This document shows, in pieces, positions 14,501 through 28,800 of a stretch of DNA of 64,000 nt; the stretch's first letter is position 1, and the number at the start of each line of letters is the position of its first letter. The DNA lies in contig CM024169.1 in NCBI GenBank assembly GCA_013433145.1, positions 9,246,817 through 9,310,816 of the forward strand. Reading direction: 5' to 3'. The position numbers and the translations under genes were made by a program. The notes below the pieces were generated by a model. It did not search any database. It was given only the letters and a program-made list of their open reading frames with translations, and had not been told where the DNA came from. This DNA is from Ascaris suum. Lineage: Eukaryota > Nematoda > Chromadorea > Rhabditida > Ascarididae.

Positions 14501-16680
14501 GCTTCATCTGTGCAAATTTCTCATCGCCTACAAATTCCGACCAGTTTAGCCTAACCACAAAAATTTTGAAGCACGTTTCAGCTCTGCCAAGAATTGAATA
14601 ACTACAAATTAAGACGCACAAAAATAAGTCACATCTGTTATTTTCAAAACTTTAGGATAAATTGAACACAGAATCGGAATTGAGAAGGATATTTTTTGAA
14701 AAGAATCTCTTGCTGAGAGACGACGAACGACCAATAAATGAGAAACAAAAAAGCCACATAATCGAATGGATTTGATTTGACACTCAATCCCCACGACTTT
14801 TCCTGTTCGAAGTCTCGATTTCTGAAAGAAAAATTCATGTCCTTATATGGCTGCAATTAACGGCAATTCATGGGAAACATGATAATTTCGATTATTCATA
14901 TTAATTGAAGAATATTTTGTCAAGCAAATGAATGGCCAATAAATAACTACAAAAAATGTTTTAGCAGTTGTAGAAGTGAGAAGCACATTGGATGGATGAA
15001 CTGTGAGGTCATGAGATTGAGTTAGAAATGCACCCTCTACTGTAGCCCCTGCCTAGAAAGAATGAAACAGTTTCCGCATCCAATTAGCTGGCAGCCATAA
15101 TATTATAGAATTGAAAACCTCAATCTATAAAGAACGATTAAATGTGCCAGACTCTCCTGCCAGATCGTGTCTGATTTCTGGTAAGTAAAAGGTCGAAAGT
15201 TGCAGAAAATTAGAACCGACCGAAATAGCCGACAGCCAAATAACTGAGCTGCTGAGAACGGTTCGTTGCTAAATAAAGAAGAAGAGTTAGACGATGGGTG
15301 AGGGGGACGGGGCGAACTTTATGGAAAGGCATGCTTTTCGTTGGTAGTAACCGAACAAACAATGAGAAATCCAGCAAATTTCGTAGGTTTTATTAATGAC
15401 GCTCATCACACCGATCAAGAACAAAAATCTAATGAAATGGGTGAGCATATAATTTACTGTTATGCAGTTAAAAAGCAAAAAAGGACGTCATCTCGAAATT
15501 ATAGGTAATCCGTGGGCAAAAAAAAAATCTCACTCATTTATGAGGCAAAATTGACATCTGTGTGAACAAATGGGAAAAAACAAATACAGCAGCAGCGCAG
15601 CAGCACTTGATCGTTGGCAGTGAGCGTAAAATGTCAAACTGTGAAGTCATCCGTGTGATAAGGAAATAATAATAACTCGAGATGAAGATGTATATATTCT
15701 TTGGCCATTGAAATTGGAAAAAATAAAAGGAAAAGAGTGACAAGATTAAGCATGTCAAGTGCTCCTGGGAAGAAATGTCGGCTTCATTTTTTGTTGCATC
15801 GAATATCATTACGGCGGATGTAGACTGTGTCGAGGGTGCCAAACTCCTGCATAAACCTCGAAAGACGAATTCTTCAGCGCGACATCCTCACGGAATCTTC
15901 TCTTCTCCAGGTAACGAACGACATTTGAATGCGCGGTGAGCATGAATGCAATGCAACCCTCTTTTTGTGAGCTGGAATGGTAGCATAAGAATTTTAGACC
16001 ACTTAAAAGCAAGAACCATGAAAGACGGCTGGAATGAGAAGAGTGCACTGTTCATTGCATTGATATACGCAGAAAAAGAATAAAAGGTAACGTGGTGAAA
16101 TTGCAGACGTTGAAGTGTTCGACGATGAGGAAGCAAATGCTTCTTGAGAGCGCTGTTGGAACAGAAGGCAATAAAAACGAAGCAGAAATCTATGGAGTAA
16201 ATCGGAATCATCGAAACGATTCAGTTAAAAAAACTGTTGAAAAGCATTGGCGGTGGGGTTGAACAAACGAAACGGAAGTATACTGAGTGCAATGAGCGGG
16301 ACGTGATGGATGAAAACGTGAAGAGAAGCCGAAACACTGCGCCCAGCAAAAGGCACATCCTACCGCAAGGCCACACTTCGTTCTTCCCGCTGCTCTAAAG
16401 GTGCATAGCTGGCTTGCTGATCAGCGAGTGAATGCGTCTACCCACGGTTCATTCTGCATCATCTTTCGGTGTTTATCCACTCTAGTGAAGTAATCGTCGT
16501 TGAAGAGCTCGATTTTCGAAGTGAATATTGTACGCCGTCTGGATTCTGCATCGAGACATCCGCCCTTGTTTTATATTCCAGCACTCTATGTACACTGCTG
16601 CAGTTGCCAAATAATTCGGCCTGTTTACTAACTCTCTTTCGACTACTGCTACCTAATTTTGATATACTGCTGTGTCAAAG

Positions 16681-16890
16681 ATGATGCCCACACACCACAC
16701 CGAACGGATCATGAAACGCATGCACACGTTGACGTCAGAAATGTCCGCCGAGACAACACCACCAGAACAGTCTGACAGTGGCGGTTCACACCATTCTTCT
16801 CCCGCTGCAGGACGCGATCCGAACTTCCTCATGGTGCCAACACCAATGGAGGTCGGACTCACTCGGTTAGAACCGGTCCCTCACAAAAAG
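16681..16890 (+). CDS. Stomatin gene exon 1 (start exon, inferred)
   Basis: It begins at the ATGATG at 16681 and codes for 70 residues: MMPTHHTERIMKRM, then an acidic Ser/Pro-rich segment (TTPPEQSDSGGSHHSS) and PVPHKK at the end. It is clearly more GC-rich than its surroundings. The donor AAG|GTTCAG leaves phase 0, exactly what exon 2 needs. The intron that follows is 10.9 kb, so an extra small exon cannot be excluded, and this exon might instead belong to another transcript. The reading frame continues past the donor to 17058, so a longer exon with a later donor is the alternative. Confidence 0.6.
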
Positions 16891-19800
16891 GTTCAGGCCA
16901 CCATCTGTGTTCTGAGTGCGCTGATAGATGATGATTTTGGTGGAAGTGTTAACGCGTTGTTTCGAAGTCGTTTTCTTACTCTGATCCTGGGCTTACAATC
17001 ATTTTTGCATTTTTCCGTTCTCGTCTATCCCTTTCCTTTAAATCCAGAAAGTACCTAGCAGTTTTTTGCATTTTTAGTTTCACCACAAGCTTCCCACCGC
17101 AGCTTTTGCACACTTCTCATTCCTTCGTTGTTGCAATATTTTGTCGAATGCAAAAAAGCATTTTTAATTTTTTGATGACTTTTATTCTTTCGCGATGTGC
17201 ATGATAATTTTGCGATGTATTCATTCCTGCCATTTTCAACAGTGCATTAATGCCATTATTATCTAAACGGTTTTAAAAGAGGCATAGCAATTGAAGAAAG
17301 GACACTTGCGCCTCCAGCAAAAGTAGTTCCTCTCTTCACTACGAGTAAATTAATGCGCATTTTTCACACACTGACAGCGGCATAACAACTCGTCTCTTTC
17401 GGCGTAAAATAACACAGAGTGATATATGGAAGTGAGTAAAATTGTGGCGTATTGCCGCCAAATCATGTGATCATTGCGCAAGCTAGATATCACGCGATTT
17501 TGCGAGATCATTTCGTATCATATCGCTTGGGAGCCGTTTAACTTTCTTTCGTTTTCGGCTGATTACTTTATTAAAGAAGCGATATGGTAAGCACGCTATG
17601 GCATTCACCACGACGCTCGATAAGCACTCATTTTGAGTGTAAAATTGTTTCGCACAAACACTTCATATCGTATTTGAACTTCGAGCAACATCAGCGACTT
17701 ACGTGCGCACTTTTATGTCAGTTTTTTCTAACTTTATAAAATCATTGATCAGCCGGTGCGAAATGAAGTTCATTGGCCGTTATGCAGTTGAGGTTTTACA
17801 GTTGGAAAGAATTTCCATGTATATAGGTTTAGTGAAATTGGTGCTACAATCACTGTTAACATGAAGCCAATGCGCTTTCGATGTAACCGAAGTGGTAACC
17901 GCATTTCGCTGAAGCACTGGAAATGCGTTGATAAAATTTATAGAGACTGAAAGGAATCAGTGAATAGTTAGTTGCAGATTAGCACTTTTTACTTCCAACA
18001 AAACGAATTATTGAAATGCGCAAATGCAGCATTTACGAAAACAGTTCCCTCAAAATGCAACTCGACTTCCTTTTCAGTTTTATGTTTTTGCTGTTATTTG
18101 CAAATAATTCTTATGGCAGCGTTATGTCTGTGCATACATCCGTGTTTGTTTCTGAATTCAATCAAAAGTGCACATGCAGTAATTGGAAAGGAAGTGAGTC
18201 ATTATACGATAAAGTAAATATCAACGAGCATATTAGTAAATAAACCTGTAGGTCTCAGCATATATAACATAACAAAATATGGCGTTTAGTAATATCTTCA
18301 GGTTTGTGTGCATAACTGCATATCGAAATTTCAACTTATAGACTGCAGCAGTGGAATTTGATAGAAATCATCAATAGTTGGGACAATTCCTTAAATTTCA
18401 CTCCAGCTACTAATTTAGCCGACTGTTTTTTTTTTTTTTTGCACAAATGTTGCCACTTAAATGTGCTAAAAAAATCTATAAAACAATCGCATTCTAGAAA
18501 GTTGATTATGGGGCCAAAAATCGATTTTTTCGCAAGTGAAGTGGAGATATCATTAGGAAAGCTGATTAGACATATTTTGCCTCTGCCCGAATAGTTGGGA
18601 AGGCGATGTCAGATTGATTGCCATATCTTGTCAATCTGTGCGCCTTGTTTTTCCGTTCATCTGTCACATGAGCTATTGATTGCGATGCTATTGCAATCTT
18701 TTGAATAGTTTTTATTTGCATTCGACGATAGTAAGGTTTTGCTTCCGATGGACAATTATCGAACTATCATTCCTATACGAATAATTATTTATGGCAAATA
18801 ACTTTTTCGAAGGAATCCCCACAGATTAGAGAAACTAATAATAAATTCTTATAAGAATAAAAATAATTGCTATTCTTATGGACAATTCTTATAAGAATAA
18901 AAAATAATAACTGCCATTATATTGGAGTTTTTAATTTTTTCTTCGACGGCTTCTTTGGTGCTGAAGTAGCGGCAGTTTTAAGCTTCTTGAATTGCATTGT
19001 TGCAGTACAATTCATAGCAATAAGAAAATTATCTTTTCCTTCTCGTATTTCCGTCTACAGATTCCGGTAACCGCGGAACGCTTGTCAAACTTTCAAATTC
19101 AAACGATTTCAGATCACTGTGTATCGTATGCGGGATCATAATTGCAAAGTTTAAACTTGGAAGGACGATTTCGGTATTAGCATAGAAATGAGTAAACTAT
19201 GAAGTTATTCGGAAACAGCTAGAGAAACGAAATGTGCGCAAATTGCGCTCGTAGTTTTCCAGATATTTTCACTGCGGGCATCACTTTATATACGAATTTT
19301 GTAGTGCATAAAGGACTTTTGAAAGACCCTTTGTCGCCCGTTTTCCTTACTTTCGCAATTCCATTTAAACGAATTCCCGTCAACGAATGAGTGTCCTCAA
19401 TAACGAAATTAACTTTTTTCTAACGAATTTAGTCGAAACTAACGGCAAATTTATTTCTCTCAGCAAATTTCCGAACTAACTGGCTGATATGAATTATAAA
19501 GACAGCGAAATAGCTCTCATGAGTATCCATTCAGGCAGAATGAAATAACGCTGAGAAACCATTAAGACGTAAGTCTTGTCATCATTTTCTGCAAATTTGA
19601 TGAGAATTGCGCCAATTGGGAGGAGCGTGCTCAAATACACTTTAAAAGGGCGAATATTCGATGATTTCGTCGTAGTGTGTTAGTCGAGTGCTGCAGTTAC
19701 CACAGAATATACTCCATCAACTCGAAAATGTCCGCCGATGCTCCGATATGGTTATGGCAACGCAAACCGAAAATTTAGCCATTCTTTGCTTTCGAAGCGA

Positions 19801-22800
19801 CAAGTTTAGCGTCAGAATGCCGCTTATTGGGAATGTAATCATATTTCTAATCTGCATGCAGTAACGTTAAACATCGCTCACAGTTTAACTTCGTTCAAGT
19901 GAAATGATTATAGAAATGTGAGGGAATGCTACGGTCAATCTTTGAATGAATCGATTCAGCGCTTACATTAGTTTGTTTTATCATCCATTAACTTCTGCTG
20001 TCTTATGCTTACCGTTGCTAATTTTGATGAAATAAATAAACGCTAAACCTAAGTTGAAAGAAAACTGAGATCGACTCGGCGGTGAAAGAATTTCCCTTAT
20101 TTTGTGGAAGGAACTGGGTTCATTTGAGACACGGGGAACCCTGCAACGGCCGCAGATCGTGGCAATCCAATCAACCCACCCTTTGTCGACGCTGCACTTT
20201 ACAAGTTCATTTTTCTTTGTTGCAATTCAAGTCGAGTATTTTTGTTATTGCACATAGCTCCTACCAGAGTGTCACAAAAGTTACATGCCATTTTTTCAAA
20301 ACTATAAAAATTTTTTACTTTTATTCTTACATTTGTTTTACCTAGGAATGAATCTTCATTAGCTGATTTGTTTTTTTTTTTTCAAAGGAATTTTTGAGAA
20401 TTTTCCGCTGAGTGAAGTGGTGGGGGAGGGAAGACAGACGCTATTCCACAAGCACCGACAAATTCCTGAATTATGAAACTGTACCGCCCGTTCGTCGTTT
20501 CACTTGTGAGACTTTGTGCGATTCTTTAAAACTCACGAGCTATCAGCGTGTGTCATAGTCATTGTCCGTTTTTTTACTATAATTGTCTTCCCTACAATTA
20601 GCAATTAGTGATAGTTATAAAATTTTTAAACAATGCACTAATCGCTTTTGCGAAAAAATGCTCTTGTTTGCGAACAGTCACAAAGGGTTTTGATGAGTAC
20701 GTGCTGCTTGCGTCTATGCGTACCTGCAGATTCGGCAATACTCGCCAACTAGGAGTGTTACGCATCGAAATTTGACAATTATCACCAGCACTTAGGATGG
20801 CTATCCTGTCCAAATCTAATTTCAGTTAATCATAAGCTATAAGACTGTAAATTTGTTAGTCGATTTCACTCAGGTTGAGCTTAGGAAAGCGAATTTCTTA
20901 ATTTAGGCTTCCCAGAACCCACTCCACCTTGACGATAGCACATATGTGAGCATCGTATTCTTTCTTGAAATCTAGCGAAATCATACCATCATTCAGGCTG
21001 ATTTGCAAAAATCTCTCGTATCGGCCAACTTATCTTCTCTAATGCACCTGTCGAACGCGTCTTCTTAATTCCAACGTTTCCAGCCTTTTTAGCCATTTTT
21101 TCTTATTTTCGCGGAAATTCATACCTCACATATCAAACTGCAAACTAAGTTGGGAATCTGGTTACGTCATTCTTCTTGATCGATTAGAAATGTGCACTTA
21201 ATCAAAAAACAACGCTCACTCGGAAATCTCATTCACTTCATTCTTAGCATTTTTCGATTTGAGATTCAAATTCGATTCATGTAAATAATAACGCGCTATT
21301 TGTGGTATAAGTGAAGCAAGCTTGTTAATGAAGCAACAAAAATATTCTACTAGAAGACCGCGCTGTGGCATTTTCCCTCATATGTGGAAATGAGCGATCA
21401 TTGACAATTTGAAAGATATTCCTGCGGAAGTAATCAATTCATTTGCTGAATTCATACAAACACACGGCACGAACTTTGAATTTAAAAAATATCTGGGGCG
21501 GTTCACTACTTTAGCATTAATTAGACCAATGAATGCTCACCCCGAGAGTTTAATGAACGGAAAAAGTACGTTTTTAATTCAGAGAAAAACAATTGAAATA
21601 TTTCATTTTTTTGTGCTGTTCGATCACTCTCGAGCGCTGATGGATCGCTTCTTTTGCTGTATAAAGCTAACAAGAATGTGCGTGATAGTGCTTAATAGCT
21701 TATTGCAAGTCTATCCATCAATCAACCGTTTGCAAGATTATTCAAAAAATCTTCAAAAAAGCCTCAAATGCTTTTTTAAACGCGCCAACTGTTATGCAAA
21801 TCCCTAAGCAGAAAACCGTTTTTCCATGACATCTAACCAATTGCGAACTAAAACGTGCTAGTACTCTTAATGATTTATTTAAGCTTCAATGACTCTTAAT
21901 AAGCATAATCAACGAGAACAGGGCTAAGAATAGATGGCGAATTTTTCATGATGATCAAATCCATGAAACTAGATCATTGTAGCTTTCTTGATTAGTGAGT
22001 TGGGATTACTGGGTTGAGGGATAGGCAGGTACACAAATGAATACGCCTAGAGGTGGCGCTACGATAATGTGTTATACGCTACGATAGATTTGCAAGAAGA
22101 TGATCAAAATCGAGTAAATCAAAAAATATCAACTAGGAGAGAAATATCTCTTCAACTTTATAAAATGCTTTGAGTTTGTGAAGAATATCGAATGTCCTTT
22201 CGTGAAAGTTTTTTGGAGCGAATTTGCAAATTTTTTTCCCGCTGAGTCAGTTGCGTAGCCGAGGAACGCTTAGTTACGAATATTGAGTCCAAATGAACCT
22301 AAATGAAATTCAAACACACGAGAAATTTCTTTCATTTGTTGCTTATAGATTTCACAAAAATTTTGCTTGCATGAAATATTTTTTGTGGGAGACAAAATGC
22401 TCAGTCAGAGTATTCTAGAATTTATTCAGGATCCTCAAAATACCATTAAAAACATTCGCATCGAACATGGAAGCATTTTGAACAAAATTCATAACGCAAC
22501 CATCAATGCAATATTTTTCTCGATATGCATTATTTGAGTGAACGCCTAATTATTAGGCCGACATCTGCGAAGATGAAGCATCCAATGCAATAAATAAAAG
22601 AATTAGGCAAATATAAGGACACGAATATTGCAGGGCCCATTTGTAGCGTTGTTTGCTGATCGCAACCTTACACAGCGCTTGTTGCTTTGTAAATTTAACG
22701 AATGCATATGTGGAAACAGAAATACGCTGTAATTCTTGCTGGGAAACGGCCGATAGAAATTCCTTGAAAGTAAACCAGTCTGAGAGAGGCAAATCATTTT

Positions 22801-25800
22801 AAAATTATCGGACAGGGAATGAACTTCGTATTTGGAACGTTTCACTATCACCTTCTCTCTTTGCCTCGTCTTGTCTTCCACAATTCTGCACGGTAAACCT
22901 CTCATAAATCATATAAAATGCCAAGTTTACATGTCAATAATTTCAACAAGTTATCAGTTGCGTCACTAAGTAAAGAAACCGTAAACCTGAGCGGTAATGA
23001 TATGCACTGGGAAATCAACGGTAATGGATGCAGAAATTTTGGTTTACAGTTGCAAGATCGGTATGTAGCGAGGAGAATTTTTGGAAATTATTTTCAAAAA
23101 TTTAGTAAATTTGCTTGCATGATTGGTTCAATCTAATCCTTCTTTGCTGGTACGGGTATTTGTTACTTCACCCACTCATTATTTCTATTCATCACGATCA
23201 GAATAAATACTTCATTTATACGAAACGTACCATTTATCTCATGTTGTTTTGTTCATTTCTTGTATGTTTTTTTCGCAATTAGCATTGATACGCCATCTTT
23301 CGTTTAAAATAATTTTCGAATTTCGATCCGACGATAAATTTGGTTTAACAAAAAATAACTGAATGTTTAAGAAGAATCAACAGTTGTTGCAACTACTAAT
23401 CATTACTTTATGGGAAAGTTGGATTACCTATTTGAGCAGGTTGGAATATAGCTTGAAGAGGAAATGTGAATTCAAGGAAATAGCTGTGAACAACTTTGAA
23501 AGCTCTCAGAACTCTTCGTAAACGATCTTTAACAAGTGCAGCATTTTATCGTTAATATATGCAATGAGTTAACAACATAATTCCAATCGTAGCATAAAAT
23601 TTAAGCGGTTTCCAGTGAGCGAAATGATTCTAGTAGTGACAAAAAGTGCGAGAGTGCCAACCGATACTCCAAAATGCTGAAATGCCCGATCTAAAACGCC
23701 AAAATAGCTGCCACCGTTTGTTCTTACATCTGCGCAATTCAGTGCATTCCTCAGAAATGCACTGAACTAATTCAATAGATTTTCCTAACTGCGAAATCAA
23801 TTCTATTTTTTATACTTTTCAAGCAATGCTTATTTTTATGAGACACTGCCGTTTAACGTCGCATGGATAACTGTCACAATCATCACTTTCGCTATTACTT
23901 TTGCATGAATTTGTTATTTGTGGTTGTTCTGTTGTGATGAAGTTTTCTTTTACATTCGTTTTCTTTTCACGAAGTGCACAAATAAGGTAGGATTTGTGGG
24001 GAATTTAGTCAACAAACGTCGCTTTTGCAAAAAAAACCAAATTGCGGAAGTCTGGAATTCCCAACTGGAAAAAGTTAATTTCGTTTTAATCCTCAGAAGA
24101 TTATTATGAATGCTGTTCTCTGAAAAGGGCTGTCGTCTTCCCCCTCTTTGTGATCCTTTTTTTTCTGTCGCTAAGTGAGCGCAATAAACAATTTTGATAA
24201 TAGGAACGAAAAAGAAAATGAAAAAAGCACCGAAAATGATGGGGTCCCTTTAAATTGGGCGGGTTTTTCAATTTATGAGTCTTTACTGTTCCTCTGTTTC
24301 GTTCTTTCCTTTTCTCACTCCCTTTGTCACTCTACTCAATAGTTCAGATGGCTTTTTCCGGCAATTTTCCTACTTTTCGTGGAACCACGCATAGTTTTCT
24401 TGCTCAGTAAAAAAAAATTATCGGTCGAAAGAGCAGAAATTCCAGATTTTAGTCCTTTTCGCAACTGTTAGGGGATATGAGCTACATTCACGATTTATTT
24501 AAATAATGAGTTCCACATAAGGGGTTATTCACATCAACTTGTATGCACTCCTAGAATCATAGAAAGATATCCGCTCTTAGTCTATGAGTTGCATTTCAGG
24601 ATGTGATTGAGAAGATTCCAATGAGAGCTCGTTCTCAAAGTTGGCTTATAAGAACACGACATCTGCTCGACGATGAAAAGGTGAAACCTATGCACAAATG
24701 CTCAGACATTGAGTTCGCGGAAAACTTCGAATAATTAATGAGTGATATAAATATCAAGAATTGAACAGCAATCAATCTCCTTGAAAAATAGATGAGATGT
24801 TTCCACTGGAATCTTCCATACGCATCATTAATCAGCCAGAGCAACCAAAAGTACTTAATATTGAGTGGTCCTTTTGAATAAAAAATCCGCATGCGAGAAA
24901 AAAAGAGTTGATTCCCTCCGACAGTGTTGCAACTGCGTGAATATGCGCTTTACGTATTAACTGTAGGAAGACAATTGAATTGAATTGCAGCTGTGGAAGA
25001 AAACTATCAATGGAATATAATTCTAAAATTCGGATTTTATGAAATATTTTATTTTCTCATGATCAATACGGGATGTTCGGATAGGATATGCCTCAAGGGT
25101 GCGGCTTATCATTGAACAACTTTCAAATAATTGCACATGTGGATCTACTATTAGTCCTGAATTTTCCACAAATGAACAATAATTGAATTGAATTCATCTG
25201 ATACTTTCCACAGTCACTGCTTTATCTAATATTATTTTACTATACGATCATGGTCGAATGCTGTTTTCTCTTTAATTCATACTTTAGCGTTTTTGGTAGC
25301 ACTCGACTGCAGCTGTCAATAAGATTTTTGCTTTTTGATCAACGCAATGAGAGACTATTATAATTGGTCCTAATCATCAGAACGAATCTATAACCTATCA
25401 AGCCCTCAATTGGCTCGAACCACTGCTTCTTGAAATAATAAAAAACAGCAGCGAAAAGGTGCAGCGCAAATGTACTTGCTGACAGCCTTTCAGAGACCCA
25501 TAATTGGAGGTCATTTTAAAAAGACAAGGGCGAAAGCAAAACATGTTTTGAAACACTAGCATATCGACAGTATGATGAAATTGAAGCAAAACACAGTAGA
25601 TTTCCCAGTTTCAGCACATTGGTTGACTGGCAGCGTTTGAATAATTTAGCTAGCGTGGTTTCCTTTGTGCGCAATTTCGTTCGATAAATCATCAAGTGAT
25701 AGATAATGCCACTATATGCTATTCTTAACTAGAATCCTGGAAATGAGGGAATTATATAATATTGCCTGTGCCGAGCAATAACTATAGCTTTAAACGTTTG

Positions 25801-28800
25801 CAAATGTTAGCTAGTACATACGTGATAACTATAGAAGAAAAATTATCGAAGTATGAGGAAAACAATGACGGATGGAAAAATGGCATTTTTAAGTATGTGG
25901 AGTGCTGTTATCACTTAAAGGCAGTTATTTATCTTGAACTTGCCTATAACGAAATACTATGCGATCGAAGAAATTCCAATTCCTCCAATCCCCATACGCA
26001 ATAGAATTTGCATGAAACCGTTGAACGCAATAAGCGGAAGAAATAGATTAGGTGCTTTGTCTGAATGAGTGGCAAATCACAGTGCCAATAGTTCGTCAAT
26101 GCATGCTGCAGCTCATGCAACATTGCCTATTATCGAGGGCGGTTCAGCACCTTCAGGTGGCGTTTGATTGTCTAAAAAATTCCACCTGATAAGGATTAGG
26201 CGGCAACCTAAGTGCTTTCAAGTCCCATGAGAGAGGGGGCCGAAACTACTTATAGGCACCTCTTCATACCACTGCGAACTTTGGAAGAGAGGAAAGTCAG
26301 CAAATGTTTGATTTTTGTGATAGTTTTCGAGGGAAACAAAAACTGTTGAAAAGAATGAAGCACTTTGATGACACTAAACTTATTGATTCTACATGAAAAC
26401 AGGAGGAAATAGATGTGGCAACGAAAAAACCAGTGATTTCAGATTTTTGCCAAGACTGGCTGGCACAAATTTTAGTCAAAACTTGACTGCCATAATTTTT
26501 GGCGAAGCGTAACTCTGCTTGTGCGCATTTTCGAAAGAAAGTGTTCTTTGGAATTTATTCGAAACTATAAAGAGGAGAAACGGCAATGCGTGAAAAGACA
26601 TATTGCAAATGATGGCGTGACAGCGGCCATTTCGGATACGTCAAGATGTGAAGAAATTTGTTAAATGAATTGAGGCACATGACCGCATATTTAAAAAACT
26701 ATAGCTGAAAGATAAAGCAGAAATGAAAGTGTATTCTCGACATTAATACATGCTCATTAACAAGGAAGCAAGATTAACTCGTTGTAGGAGGTAAATATAT
26801 TATATAAGACATTACGGAACGAGAAAAAAACAAGCCACATGAGTGAATGATCGCAAAATGCATCATTTGTTTTGAAAATAAAAAAACTTCTTCGCCCCGC
26901 TTCAAATGCTTGAGACATGATTTAAGCATTTGGGACAAATATGGGCATCAAATGAAATTGGGGGATTGCTGCCGTTGAAGTTGGTATAACTGTTTGCACC
27001 TGACATATATGCTTGAGATATAAGAACAAGCGAACTCGATCGTTGGCTGCATTACATGCGTGCATACGCACGAACGAATGTAGCATGGTTTGCACTTGAC
27101 ATGAGTGTTGTGGACTAAACTTGGGTAAGCAGGATGATCATCAAACCAACGAGATTTTAATATCACGATTGGGGAACAAACATTGCATGTGTACCAACGA
27201 AGATAGGTTGTCGGGCGTTTTTGACGCCTGATGCAAAGTGTAATACTGTGGCGCACATGTACCGGCGCATATATCTTCCTGAATACAATGAAGTAAGGTG
27301 GCAAAATATCAAACAAGCTTTCCTCGTTGTGTTGCGTTCAGTGTTCATCAACGTTACTTCGCACTAAAGTTTAATAAAGGATGAATTACTACAATGTTAC
27401 GTCTGTTAGTGGAAAGTTTTCAAAATTCAGGCCGGAAAAAACACTACAAAATTGATTTTTCGACATCACTCAACGTGTGATTTTTTCCATAGTACTGCCA
27501 AGCATACAGAAAGATAAAAATCTAATATTTTGCAGCCGCTGAAAATTGATTAACGTAAACTATGCAATCCTTTTTATATAGTAAATTGAGCTTTTTTGTC
27601 GAAATGATAAATAAATTCAACAGTCCTTTCACAACACTTGCCGAATTTCTTAATTTATTTAATAACGCGATTAAGATCCTGTGAGCAATATCTATTGCTC
27701 ATTTTCTAAAGTACTTATCGTTTATTTCAATTTTGTTGAAACACTTTTTTTGCAGCAAAGGACGCCACATTTCTTATCGGTGATTTTGTACGCGTTTTCG
27801 GTTTTCCTGCTCTTCATCACATTCCCTTTCTGCCTTCCATTTTGCCTGAAAGTTGCCAGGTAATTTATTTTAGTAGCAATTCTATTTACAGTTACTCTCG
27901 CACAATGGTGAACATTACGGGGAGCCAGCCGAGACACATCATAATGACGCATAACAACGCAAATTTCGATCGACTGAAATTTGCTTTGATATTTATAGTC
28001 TAGATCGGCAAAGCTCACTAATTATGTGGCCTGTCTGGCTGCGTATCGACAATACGCTTCCCAAATGCCAGCGTGCAAAACCACATAAAGATGGAAAAAG
28101 ACACCGGCGGAAACAATGTTTGCCGGTTGGGATGTTGAGAGAGGAACTTACTAAAAGAAAATCATTCAAACAGAACTAATATTGTATTTTTTAATGTTCA
28201 CATTGCTTGTCTCTTCATGTAGCATTAACAAAATTGCATTCATAGAGCGCATTTAAAGATATCCACAAATTTCTACCTGTTTTACAACTGACCAAGTGGT
28301 GTTTTATGTCTATTGGCTGGAATTTCGCACCGATCTGATCATTCTTTGACATAAGATTTGCAACTTAGATAGCTTTAAAAAATTCAGAATTAACCATCTG
28401 TTGGTAATATATAAAACAGGCTGATCTGGTGAGCAAAATGCAAAGAGACCAGTGCCAGCATTGCTGGCAAGCTGATGCGATTGCTTTTCCGAAGGTGATG
28501 ATAGTTGATGATTTTGCAAAGGAAGGTCTAAGTATGACCCCTCAAAAGTGTAAATAAATGGTCATGTATTCTGAGGTAGGATGAAAAAATACTGATGCGC
28601 GCATCCAACCATATAATGGGTAAAAGCTGCGATCATTGCAGAACGAAAAAGATGAGGCGAGTTTCAGACTTTCATCGCATGCGGAAGACAAACATGACAT
28701 GTGACGCGTTTGACGAGACGCTAGGTAGCTATGCAACGAGCCGAAGGCAATTTCGACACTGAGTTACCCACTGTTAAGGAATAATTCAAATTAACCTGCA

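Larger units (their letters stand above)
971..16680. other. Long gene-poor region
   Basis: About 15.7 kb with no gene I can support. Open frames of up to about 120 codons occur (for example 3115-3480 and 9500-9814), but they lack recognisable motifs, good splice borders and conserved composition. Later exons of the gene at 681-970 could be hidden here as short exons. Simple repeats in this stretch are listed separately. Confidence 0.5.
16891..27755 (+). other. Stomatin gene intron 1 (10.9 kb)
   Basis: A very long first intron, if exon 1 is assigned correctly. It holds a duplicated palindromic element (18843-18903), a run of T residues near 18426, and a GC-rich exon-like island (20129-20204). 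Other open frames, such as 21409-21807, show no family motif. An intron of this size is a likely place for regulatory elements or alternative first exons. Confidence 0.55.

Noticed and set aside
18016..18243. A 75-codon frame whose internal Met (18055) starts a hydrophobic, signal-peptide-like stretch followed by a Cys-containing tail.
   Set aside because: It lies in AT-rich DNA where Phe/Leu-rich frames are common by chance. It has no family match, no splice context and no poly(A) signal close by that I noted.
21409..21807. A 132-codon frame in stomatin intron 1.
   Set aside because: It starts at a non-ATG codon, lacks motifs and splice borders, and is in AT-rich sequence.
26948..27316. A 122-codon frame on the - strand, Cys/His-rich.
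   Set aside because: The Cys and His residues are irregularly spaced and form no zinc-finger pattern; it lies in intron 1 of the stomatin gene.
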